A stretch of DNA of 64,000 nucleotides from Helichrysum umbraculigerum (lineage: Eukaryota > Streptophyta > Magnoliopsida > Asterales > Asteraceae), in contig CATIUR010000006.1 of assembly GCA_949592205.1 (NCBI GenBank), forward strand, positions 65,840,001 to 65,904,000, in the 5' to 3' direction. Below are positions 56,232 through 64,000 of the stretch, piece after piece. The notes below the pieces were generated by a model that did not search any database, had not been told where the DNA came from, and worked only from the letters and a program-made list of their open reading frames with translations. Numbering within the stretch: position 1 is the stretch's first letter; each line of letters opens with the position of its first letter. Both the position numbers and the translations under genes were made by a program.

Positions 56232-56659
56232 GCTCCCACTTGGATATGTCTTAAGCAATAAAATTGGTTAGCGTCTAGCAACACTCCAATGTTCCCAGAA
56301 ATTCCTAAGTTTTGTTTCATAAAGTCTCAGTTAATGATTTCATAATTTACACACTACTAGAAAAACCGAAATTAGAAACAGATTTCCGATGATACATAAA
56401 TCCGTCCCAAATTTTCGAAGGATTTTCGACGAACTAGTAGTCGTCCCAAATTTCTAACGGATTTTCAACGGCCTAGTTGTCGTCCCAAATTTCCGATGGA
56501 TTTCCGACCATTTTTTAACGAACAAATACTTGTGAGAGATTAACGACGGTTTTGGGACGGATTTACGACGTCCAATGATCCGTCCCAAATCCGTCTCTAA
56601 ATAAATAAATTTCCGACGGATTTCCGACCGAAAAATATCATAAATTAATTAAATTGAAT

Positions 56660-57582
56660 TCTTCTAACGTTCCGTCCCAAATCCGTCGGAAAATTTAAGC
56701 TTTTGGGACATACTTTTTCTATAGTTTGTATTTTAACACCGTACAAGTACAAGTAATCAAACTATACTATGAAATGCGTATTTTATACATTTATTGACGA
56801 ATTGTGCCACATAGACACTAACACCCTTATCTTTATTGTGTATTTATGCATGTATGTATATGTAGTATTAAGAACGAGTCTTAATGTTCATACGTTCGTA
56901 CTTATGGTTGAGTGTATATATGCACTTTTAATTTTTTTTATATACCCTTATCTATTGATATAATAACAAATATAAGTGTGTGTTCTTATTCTTATTAAAA
57001 TGTCATTGAAATAAAATATAAACTTATTGGTCCGTTTCAAATCCGTCGGAAAATTTAAGATTTTGGTATGGACTTTTTCTATATTTTGTATTTTCACACT
57101 ATAGTAGTACAAGTAATCAAACTAAGCTATCAAATAAGTATTTTTATACATTCATTGACGAGTTGTGCGGCATAAACACTAACGTCCTTGTCTTTGTTGT
57201 GTGTGTATACATGTATGTGTATATGTAGTATTAAGAATGAGTATTAATGTGCGTACGTTTCTATGTATGGTTGAGTATATATGTGCATTTTTATTTTTTT
57301 ATATCCTTATCTATTGATATAACGACAAATATGAGTGTGTATTCTTATTCGTATTTAAATTTTATTAAACTAATTCGTCCGTCCAAAATCCGTCGGAAAA
57401 TTTAAGCTCTTGGGACGGATTTGGAACGAACTTTTTCTATATATTGTATTTTAACACCATAGGAGTATAAGTAATCAAACTAAACTATCAAACGAGCATT
57501 TTTTATACGTTCATTGACGAATTTTGCGACATAAACACTAACGCCCTTGTCTTTGTTGTGTATGTATGCATATATGTGTATA
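56660..57582 (+). repeat. tandem repeat, about 345-360 bp unit
   Basis: AAATCCGTCGGAAAATTTAAG recurs near 56680, 57040 and 57385, each followed by TTTTTCTATA, CAAGTAATCAAACTA and TCTATTGATATAA blocks. A further partial unit continues at 57993-58106, after the Helitron. Confidence 0.85.
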
Positions 57583-57992
57583 TCTAATATCTAATATCTA
57601 ATACTACTTATAAAGAGTGTCCATTGTTGACACTTCTTAAAAAAATTAAACTGACTAAATTACCCCTCATCCATCACATTAATACATAGTTGAAATCAAA
57701 TCACAAAATCAATTACAAAATCTCCAAGATACACAATCTTTGTGTACAAATTTAAAGCATTACCATGCACACCTATGAATTAACTTATTTATAACATTCC
57801 AATAATAGAATTGTTCCTTATAACTAGCCTATTACCATAAATAAATACAATTTATTAATAATAGTTTACTATATAAATATATAAAATGTATTTAACAAAA
57901 ACCTCAATTTCTACCATCGTCACCATGATCGCTACCACCTACTACCATCTACTGACTACTACCACCGCAGCATTGAGCTGGATTTGTGCTAG
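57583..57992 (+). mobile_element. small non-autonomous Helitron
   Basis: Begins TCTAATATCTAATA, ends TTTGTGCTAG, with a CAGC-ATTGA-GCTG hairpin 12 bases before the end, and lies precisely between A and T of the host repeat (GTATA|TGTAG, intact in the neighbouring repeat units). 5' TC, 3' CTAG, A-T target and no duplication are Helitron hallmarks. 410 bp, non-coding. Confidence 0.8.
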
Positions 57993-58106
57993 TGTAGTAT
58001 TAAGAACGAGTATTAATATTATTCCTACATATGGCTCAGTGTATATATGCATTTTCAATATTTTTATGTCCTTATCTATTGATATAACAACAAATATGAG
58101 TGCGTG

Positions 58107-59760
58107 AGCAATTACAAATCATTAAAACCCATTGATCAACGGTCTGCTGGCGCTGCGGTACTCCCTAAATGACAGTTCACCGAAATTGTCGATGGACGAT
58201 GCATCACCATAAGAGATACAATACCACTGGCGGATATAGGCGTGTAATCAACTAAATAGATGATAAATCGAACATCTTTAGTGAGTTGAGTATAATACTA
58301 TAATTTGAATTATACTAGCTCGAGCTTATATTCTTATACGAGCAACTTCAAATAGTAGTTTTTTCAAACTTGACGTGAAATACTAATAATAAAGATAATT
58401 AGAGGTTGAGATGAACTCAAGTCAAGTAATTATTAAACTATTTGAACCCAAAATTTTGTATCTTCCATAGATATAGCTTTACGAGTTGCATTTTTGATAT
58501 GAATTATAGTTCTAATATGTGTATGATTTGTTCTTTGGGCATTAGCATAGATGTTATAGATTTTGATGTTTTTGTTTGGGATGTGCATTAATCATCCCTT
58601 TTGGGTATGCTCAAAGAATAGTTGTAAATATTTTTATTTTTATTTTTAATATAAGTTTTTGCTGGGGTACCGTCCCCTTTATCGAAATTTTTTTTTTTTG
58701 TATCTTCCGTACACTTTTTCAATATATATATAGATAGATAGATTAAACTCAAGGCAATGAATTTATAAAATTTATACACAAGTTTTTTTATTAAAAAATT
58801 GTATTTTTGTCTTTAGTTCCCCAAATCAAAAATTGGTGAAATTTCTCCCCTGCCAAATCCTAAATCAGTGAAAACTTCCCCCCAAATCCAAAATTGGTAA
58901 AAATCTCAAATCTCCCCCCAAATGTTCCTCCAATATCTACTTTCCCAAATCTTCCCACAAAACCTAATTTTCATTAGATCCATTTTTTGTCTCTCTACAC
59001 CTCGTATGTTTTCCCTTCTCCCTCTTCTTCACGTTTTCACCCCAACGCCACTCCCAGTTCTTGATCTTCAAGACTCGTTCACACTAGCGGTTCTCTGATT
59101 ACTTCCTAAGCTCACAGAGGTAGTCAGGTACGGTTTACTAAGAATAAATGAAGTAATTAAGTTATTATTTAAACACAACCACTGTATTTCTAGTCGGACT
59201 ACTTAATTAGTTTTATGTATTGTTATGCTATATTGTTTTGGCTTATAGTAGATCAAGTGCTGAGTTTTATGTTAGTTTTTGTTGGTGATAATTTTATATA
59301 ATATTGTGTCTCGATTTGCTAGTCCACAATGATTATAATATAGCGATGCGTTTAATTAGTCTAACTGGTTGTAATGATTTTCAGTGTGTTTTTGCTTCTT
59401 AAGTTTATTTATGTACGTATTGATGCCCAGTTAGCACTAAAATTGATTCTCTATTATGTGGACTGAATTATAATATTTCCCACCCTCGCAACTACCGCTA
59501 ACCAGTTGTGATTCACTTTAGGTATGTATGTTTAGTGATTCGACAACGTGGAATGAAGGTATGTATCTTAGGGGTGTTCATCCGGTTTAAACCGAAAACC
59601 GAATAGTGATATCTTCGTTAACTTTAACGATGAAAGATAACGTCATTGAATTATTCTTGCCTAACTTTTGAATATGTCACCTTTATCTCAACCTTGTAGT
59701 TAATGTTGTCACTTGTATTTAGTGTGTGCTTATAACTAAGGATCTCATCTATTGACTAAA
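58107..59760. other. intergenic DNA between the CACTA repeat and the viral insertion
   Basis: C-rich poly-CCCAAATC-type stretches at about 58815-58930 and a TAGGGGTGTTCATCCGGTTT hAT-like terminus near 59570 are visible. No gene recognised. The virus-host junction must lie between about 59600 and 59760. Confidence 0.45.
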
Positions 59761-60123
59761 TTAATTAGCCGTTTCCGATATACTTTTTAGGTTAAGTATT
59801 AATTCATCTATATTATATGCGGAATTATTTTCTATTTTTTCTTCTAATACCTTTACTTTTTTATTTAATTTTTCTAATTCTTGTTTTAGCTTATTATTTT
59901 CTTCTTCTTGAGTTATCATATACTTTCTTTTTATCTTTTCTAAACAATCTAATGAAGATTGTACATCTTCTATTATCTTGGTTCTATAACAGCTTACTAA
60001 AAATTTTTCTTTTATGTTTTTTCTGAATTTTCTTAATTCTTCTATCATTTCTATTATTTCCTCATTTGTCGATTTTCTTTCTTTTCTTCTTCTATAAGGG
60101 CCTCTTTTATTTATATTTTCCAT
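59761..60123 (-). CDS. pararetroviral coiled-coil protein
   Basis: 120 residues, ATG at 60123. The N-terminus is strongly basic (RGPYRRRKERK, residues 7-17), followed by a long charged helical region (about 20-100) with heptad spacing of leucine and isoleucine, e.g. LKQELEKLNKKVKVLEEKIE. In caulimoviruses small coiled-coil proteins (aphid-transmission helper and virion-associated protein) follow the movement protein, and this one is in that place. Sequence alone does not say which it is. Confidence 0.6.
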   Translation of the reverse strand: MENINKRGPYRRRKERKSTNEEIIEMIEELRKFRKNIKEKFLVSCYRTKIIEDVQSSLDCLEKIKRKYMITQEEENNKLKQELEKLNKKVKVLEEKIENNSAYNIDELILNLKSISETAN

Positions 60124-60125
60124 TT

Positions 60126-60386
60126 CTATATCCTATTATTAAGATTAGTTACTACTGAACTTAATTCTTCAACTTGATTCTTTAATTTATCTAACTGGTT
60201 TTCTTTATACATATTAGTTCTCCTGACTGGTGCTTCTATTTCTTCATTTATCCTGGGTATTATGGAATTACTTGACTCACCTATTATATTTCCTAATTTT
60301 AATTGTTTGAATCTTTGACTTTGGTTTCTTAGGAATTCTCTTTGTATTTTATCTTCTTGTATTAAAGTACTTGTTTTGTTAAAAAA
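60126..60386 (-). CDS. small viral open frame without a visible early ATG
   Basis: An open frame of 86 codons between a stop that lies in the movement-protein end and the stop at 60126-60128, three bases before the start of the next ORF. The C-terminal part has coiled-coil character (NQLDKLKNQVEELSSVV). The first in-frame ATG is only 24 codons from the end, so translation would need a non-AUG start or reinitiation, or the gene is damaged. Confidence 0.4.
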   Translation of the reverse strand, partial: FFNKTSTLIQEDKIQREFLRNQSQRFKQLKLGNIIGESSNSIIPRINEEIEAPVRRTNMYKENQLDKLKNQVEELSSVVTNLNNRI

Positions 60387-61068
60387 TTATGGTTTCTGTA
60401 TATAATCTATCTAAATTTTTATATTGTATACTTAATGAGCTATTTGTTAGTGCATAAGCTATTCGATAGTTTACTATTAAAGGTATATCTCCTTGTTCTA
60501 TTAATCCTTTATTTTTGAAATCACATGTTACTCCTATACAATTATTTATACTTTTTGTTTCTAAAGGTATTGGGTATTGTAATGTAACGTTAAACTTGAT
60601 GCACCCATATCCTAGATCTCCATTTATTCTTCCTAAAATACTATATTCTTTTTGTTTTATCCTATTGTCATCTACTTGTAATTCTACTGGTGTTTTAATT
60701 CCTTCTCTAAAGGTTGATGTTATTATTATTTGTATAACATTTATGTGTATATATCCAATCTTCCTTCTATGTTCTTCTTTTATTTTTTCTAGTCTTTTTG
60801 CTATTTGTTCCACTCTTATTATAGGTGCCTGGAATCTTTTATTAGCTTGTTCTATCATAACGTTTTGCTCTCCTTGCATAATTCCATAATATATTACATT
60901 TTCCCTATTTAGTCTTTCATATATTGATCTGCTTACTCCATCGAATTCTGATAAGTTTAATATCCCTTTATTTTTTACTTTTGTTACTAATTTCTTTTCT
61001 AGTAATACATCTGATAAATAATTTCCCTTTTCTTCTTGATTTTCTATATCCTGATATTCCTCAGACAT
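60379..61068 (-). CDS. caulimovirus-type movement protein (30K superfamily)
   Basis: 229 residues, ATG at 61068. The core lies at about residues 104-167: GYIHINVIQIIITSTFREG, then the VELQVDDNRI block with the conserved aspartate, and GDLGYGCIKFNVTLQYP. This pattern marks 30K-family proteins that modify plasmodesmata for cell-to-cell movement. It is shorter than typical caulimovirus movement proteins (about 300 residues or more by general knowledge), mainly at the C-terminus. It ends just upstream of the small frame at 60126-60386. Confidence 0.8.
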   Translation of the reverse strand: MSEEYQDIENQEEKGNYLSDVLLEKKLVTKVKNKGILNLSEFDGVSRSIYERLNRENVIYYGIMQGEQNVMIEQANKRFQAPIIRVEQIAKRLEKIKEEHRRKIGYIHINVIQIIITSTFREGIKTPVELQVDDNRIKQKEYSILGRINGDLGYGCIKFNVTLQYPIPLETKSINNCIGVTCDFKNKGLIEQGDIPLIVNYRIAYALTNSSLSIQYKNLDRLYTETIIF

Positions 61069-61165
61069 TATTAATATTTTTTTCTATATCTTTATAATAT
61101 AGATTAATTCTAGGTATTCTAAATTCATTTAATATTAATTCTTTGTTATTTATTTCATAATTAAA

Positions 61166-61483
61166 TTATTCTAAAAAGTCTATTCCTAATAACACATTCC
61201 TTTTTTTCGGTTTCTTTCTATTATCTACCATAATTTCCATTTCTACTTTTAATTCTTTACTAAATATAATATCTATCATGGTATACTTAGTATTGGTTAT
61301 ATGTTCATAATCATAACTTGCTTCTTCTAAGGCATCATAAACTTCTTCTACTAAATCTAGACTTATATGACTAGTACATGCTCCTGTGTCGATTAATATA
61401 AATATTATCTTGTTATTAATACTTCCTATAACGTGATATTGACTAGAATTATTCATATCTAACTTTATTTTAAAATCTTTCAT
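61166..61483 (-). CDS. stand-alone retropepsin-like aspartic protease
   Basis: 105 residues, ATG at 61483. The active-site motif ILIDTGACTSHIS (D32-T-G-A) and the C-terminal VLLGIDFLE (98-105), corresponding to the hydrophobic-hydrophobic-G motif of retropepsins, span one complete small domain. It would act as a homodimer on viral polyproteins. In familiar caulimoviruses the protease is the N-terminal part of the polymerase polyprotein. Here it is a separate ORF in the first position after the leader, 97 bases ahead of the movement protein. Whether the polymerase has a second copy cannot be seen in this window. Confidence 0.8.
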   Translation of the reverse strand: MKDFKIKLDMNNSSQYHVIGSINNKIIFILIDTGACTSHISLDLVEEVYDALEEASYDYEHITNTKYTMIDIIFSKELKVEMEIMVDNRKKPKKRNVLLGIDFLE

Positions 61484-61781
61484 TTATTTTCTTATTCAAT
61501 TAATTTATAAATTTCCAACAGAATCTAGTTACTAGCAAGTAGATGATATACCTGACTTGTGTATGCCGATGGTTGGATAATCTGAACTTCCAACTCAACA
61601 GTGGAATAAGATCAACACGCCTTCCTGGCTTCTTCGATCTTTTCGACACCGTCTTTCAGAGCTTCAGGAACTTCTTCAAAGAATCCTTGATCTAGTTACA
61701 CAGTTGGCTATATCTTCTTGCTTTCACTAAATTCCTTTGGAATTGATTTAGAAACTCATTTTTGCCTTATAACATGCAAAT

Positions 61782-61787
61782 TTTATT
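61782..61787 (-). terminator. viral polyadenylation signal
   Basis: AATAAA on the minus strand, about 90 bases past the TATA box. In plant pararetroviruses the signal sits just after the transcription start, so that it is used on the second pass to make a terminally redundant RNA. Confidence 0.55.
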
Positions 61788-61873
61788 TATCATTTTGATA
61801 TTTTACAGACTCTATGAAAGAACATACATAAGATTGTAAAGAAGAGCACACCCTATAATGAGACCTTATGTCT

Positions 61874-61882
61874 CTATTTATA
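61874..61882 (-). promoter_or_regulatory. viral pregenomic RNA promoter, TATA box
   Basis: TATAAATAG on the minus strand in the 500-base non-coding region between the transactivator stop (62002) and the protease start (61483). Upstream on that strand are GATAAGA-type words. Transcription would begin near 61845. Confidence 0.65.
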
Positions 61883-62001
61883 GACTGGAGATGATGGATA
61901 TCATCCACACATCCTGACTCGAATATCTTAGATGATAAGAAATCTTATCGTTTCGTACAATAATTTACATTAAAGGTGACCGACAGGTCACATCTATCTA
62001 A

Positions 62002-63363
62002 CTAGACTACATTATTTTCAATAATGTGCTTCTTGATGTCACTGCTTACGTTATTCTTCAATAATTGTTGCTTCCGTATCTTCTTTTCACAAACCTTGCA
62101 TTTGTGATCTTCTGGGTATGATTCTGAAAGCTTGTGACATAAAAATTCCTTGACCTCCTTGCTGTAATTATATTCATTCTTTATTATTCGAAACATGAAT
62201 TCATTGAGTAAATTTATGTCTAATTGTGATGGCTCCTTTGCTTGAAAACTCCATATGACCGTTGAATGGGCTGAATAATTAATTCTTCCATCTACCTTTG
62301 CTGCCTTATTAAGAAGAAGAACATAATTATTTCCTAGATGATCTAATTCATCCATATGCTTTGCCTTACCTATTGCTGGGTAATTTTGATTGCTAATACC
62401 GATTTGACACAACTGTATTGCTGGCTGAATAACTTCTCCTTGTTGATCGAACTCAGGAATCGTTCCTGTGATTCGTAGAAAACCTTCCTTTTTGCCTATG
62501 ATTTTTGCGATGAACTGTGTGATTGCCATTTTCATTTTTATGGGAAAATGTCTAAATATATCTATTCCTTTAAAATAGATACAACTGATTAGACCTGCTT
62601 GAAATAACATATAAACTTTGATAGGTTCTGCTTCTGGTAAAATAATTGCTTTAGGTCCTTGATATCCTGATTCAATAGGATATATACTTGTTTCTTTGTC
62701 TTCTTCCTTGTAATTGATCAAGAATGAATATTCATGATCCATGATCTTCTTTGTGAGACGATTATTATCTTCTATCTGTTGCCTTGTCTGAATGTTGTTA
62801 ATTGTTAGGTGTGATCTTGGTATTTTTCCAAGGACTAGGTATTTTTTATCTTGGACTATTGATCCTGTGACTGGTTTTGCTGGAATTGATACTTTCTGTG
62901 CGTAACTTTCCTTCATTTTGTATTCTTCGAATTCCTTTTTTGCTTCATTTAAACTAAGGTATTTTTTGTGAATTATACCTTTTTCTCCTGTTATAAAGAT
63001 TGCTGCTTTTGACCATTGATCGAAGATTCCTTGGTTTGGACCATTGAAGATTACATAGAAACTTCTTGCCTTTTCTTCTTCATCAAATTTAAATTTCTCG
63101 TTTAGTGCTTCAATTTTTGCTTGTTTTGTACTAGTCTCCCCCCCTAAAATGGGTGTTGGGACGGTTAGTGCTTCTAATCGTTCTCCTCCAGTAGCGCATT
63201 GTTCTGCTACACCTAGTAGGTTGACTGCTTCAGTGATTTTTTCGTATTCTTTTTGTAATGTTGCTGTGTCCTTTTGCATTCTTTTGATGGCTTCTTGTTG
63301 TTGTTGAATTTGTTCCTTCAGTGTCTTTTGTTTTTCCATGATTGTGAATCTTACTGCTTCCAT
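62002..63363 (-). CDS. caulimovirus transactivator / inclusion body-like protein
   Basis: 453 residues, ATG at 63363. N-terminal coiled coil (residues 9-47, EQIQQQQEAIKRMQKD). An RNase H1 N-terminal-like domain lies at about 100-147: ARSFYVIFNGPNQGIFDQW, then GEKGIIHKKYLSLNEAKKEF, the segment caulimovirus transactivators share with ribonuclease HI. The rest is family-like in length. A possible metal-binding CHKLSESYPEDHKCKVC lies near the C-terminus. The start overlaps the RT stop (ATGG-A-AGCAGTAA), as expected for tightly packed viral genes. In the virus it promotes reinitiation on the polycistronic RNA and forms inclusion bodies. No stops or frameshifts seen. Confidence 0.82.
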   Translation of the reverse strand: MEAVRFTIMEKQKTLKEQIQQQQEAIKRMQKDTATLQKEYEKITEAVNLLGVAEQCATGGERLEALTVPTPILGGETSTKQAKIEALNEKFKFDEEEKARSFYVIFNGPNQGIFDQWSKAAIFITGEKGIIHKKYLSLNEAKKEFEEYKMKESYAQKVSIPAKPVTGSIVQDKKYLVLGKIPRSHLTINNIQTRQQIEDNNRLTKKIMDHEYSFLINYKEEDKETSIYPIESGYQGPKAIILPEAEPIKVYMLFQAGLISCIYFKGIDIFRHFPIKMKMAITQFIAKIIGKKEGFLRITGTIPEFDQQGEVIQPAIQLCQIGISNQNYPAIGKAKHMDELDHLGNNYVLLLNKAAKVDGRINYSAHSTVIWSFQAKEPSQLDINLLNEFMFRIIKNEYNYSKEVKEFLCHKLSESYPEDHKCKVCEKKIRKQQLLKNNVSSDIKKHIIENNVV

Positions 63364-63995
63364 TCTCTTGTCAAAGTATCTGCTAAATAATTTGCTTCTC
63401 CGGGTATGTGTATTGCTACAAAATCAAATTGTTGTATAATCAAGCTCCATCGTAGGAGTCTTCCCTTATTATAAGATTCTTTTAATTTTATATTTATAAA
63501 ATCATTTACATAAGTATTATCTGTTTGGAAAATAAATTTAACTGGTTGTAAATCGATACGAAATTTTTTAAGTGCATTGATAAATGCTAATAATTCCTTT
63601 TCATGAACTGTATAATTCTGTTCTGCGGGTTTAAAAGTTCCCGATATCCATTTGGATAGATAAACTGGTTGCTTTTCAGTTTTTTCAACTGTATTTTGTG
63701 CCTTTGTGTCGAGTAAACTCGATCCTGATTGCATGACATCTGAGCCTTGTTGCTTTGTTGACCGGTTAATCCTTACTGCTTTGCAGCCATAGTTCTTAAG
63801 AAAATTCTTAAGTTCTGATGGTCTGTTGTGCGTGATATAATCTTTAAATTCTTCATATGCATTTGGTACTGCTTGTAGGACTGCTCCCCAAGTTGTACTA
63901 CTTGCATCAGTATTTAAGATTATTAAATCACTAGGCTTAATAACATACAGCCTTGGTAGATTTCTACAAACTTGTTTTAACTTTTTTACTGCCAA
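63351..63995 (-). CDS. pararetroviral reverse transcriptase, RNase H end (partial)
   Basis: The last 214 codons of the polymerase; the 5' part is cut by the window edge. RNase H acidic residues are visible at D30 (LNTDASS), E132/E134 (HEKELLAF), D159 (QTDNTYV) and D206 (NYLADTLTRE). There is a long stretch of about 65 residues (44-110) between the first and second motifs, rich in charged and polar residues, which looks like an insertion. It would copy the pregenomic RNA into DNA and degrade the template. The stop overlaps the start of the transactivator. Confidence 0.88.
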   Translation of the reverse strand: MAVKKLKQVCRNLPRLYVIKPSDLIILNTDASSTTWGAVLQAVPNAYEEFKDYITHNRPSELKNFLKNYGCKAVRINRSTKQQGSDVMQSGSSLLDTKAQNTVEKTEKQPVYLSKWISGTFKPAEQNYTVHEKELLAFINALKKFRIDLQPVKFIFQTDNTYVNDFINIKLKESYNKGRLLRWSLIIQQFDFVAIHIPGEANYLADTLTREWKQ

Positions 63996-64000
63996 AGTGG

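Larger units (their letters stand above)
56352..58106. mobile_element. CACTA element end with subterminal and tandem repeats
   Basis: Starts CACTACTAGAAAAA, the characteristic terminus of plant CACTA (EnSpm-like) transposons, followed by repeated CGTCCCAAAT and CCGACGGATTT subterminal motifs on both strands. The rest is a tandem array. The other terminus was not found, so the right limit is only where I last recognise its repeats. No transposase seen. Open frames in it (56769-56963, 57886-58107) are repeat-derived. Confidence 0.7.
59761..64000 (-). mobile_element. endogenous caulimovirus-like pararetrovirus (partial)
   Basis: On the minus strand: end of reverse transcriptase/RNase H, transactivator-like protein, a promoter and leader region, aspartic protease, movement protein, and coiled-coil proteins. 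Transactivator, 30K movement protein and RT/RNase H together are specific to Caulimoviridae. There are no LTRs or integrase. The circular genome is opened between the coiled-coil ORF and the host DNA on the left. Coat protein and polymerase domains lie outside the window, if present. The ORFs visible are free of stops. Confidence 0.88.

Noticed and set aside
59817..60026. Plus-strand hydrophobic frame, also 60515-60889
   Set aside because: Antisense shadows of the AT-rich viral genes on the minus strand.

Overview
This is nuclear DNA from a flowering plant, most likely a eudicot. It is AT-rich and gene-poor. It carries plant LTR retrotransposons, Stowaway, PIF/Harbinger, hAT, Mutator-like, CACTA and Helitron elements, tRNA-derived SINEs, TTTAGGG-type telomere-like repeats and an endogenous pararetrovirus. 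I cannot name the species. There are no rRNA genes, true tRNA genes, operons or CRISPR arrays.

The host genes form one tandem family of small basic proteins (about 140-171 residues), all on the + strand and apparently intronless. Members lie at 12229-12696, 19226-19723, 21624-24763 (split by a solo LTR), 33847-34362, 38104-38526, 44492-44914, 54456-54947 and a 5' stub at 55530-55579. Typical members share an N-terminal K-T/S-P-x-R/K-A-x-S-K-A block, three hydrophobic-x-R-S-x-S modules, and a C-terminal S-V-G-M-G-K/R-I-D-E-D-R motif. I recognise the family only as plant-specific and uncharacterised, and I assign no function.

Layout. 1-813: 3' end of a long LTR (family A). 814-12100: hAT, SINE, Mutator-like and simple repeats and a copia-type solo LTR. 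12229-20340: genes 1 and 2 amid three Stowaway MITEs, a Mutator-like element with telomere-like repeats and an inverted pair of Harbinger MITEs. 21624-24763: gene 3, interrupted by a family A solo LTR with a 5-bp target duplication. 26231-32317: a young full-length copia element (LTRs differ at 2 of 469 positions) with a gag-pol frameshift. 33847-34362: gene 4. 36053-51170: a tandem duplication of about 3.4 kb holding genes 5 and 6; the second unit has absorbed a Mutator-like element, a family B solo LTR and a family A solo LTR with another family B LTR nested in it. 52048-53671: a Mutator-like element full of TACTGCA-type repeats. 54456-55579: gene 7 and the gene 8 stub, which is cut by a copia LTR. 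56352-58106: a CACTA end with a tandem repeat split by a Helitron. 59761-64000: a minus-strand caulimovirus-like insertion (RT/RNase H end, transactivator-like protein, promoter/leader, a stand-alone aspartic protease, movement protein, coiled-coil protein).

The strongest candidates for undescribed biology are: (i) the tandem gene family with its repeated kinase-site-like modules; (ii) arrays of short inverted repeats in the family A LTR, with paired base changes that keep the stems; (iii) a pararetrovirus whose aspartic protease is a separate ORF ahead of the movement protein; and (iv) Mutator-like and fold-back elements that carry telobox or ABRE/G-box motifs next to the genes. All calls rest on reading the sequence; no database search was possible.
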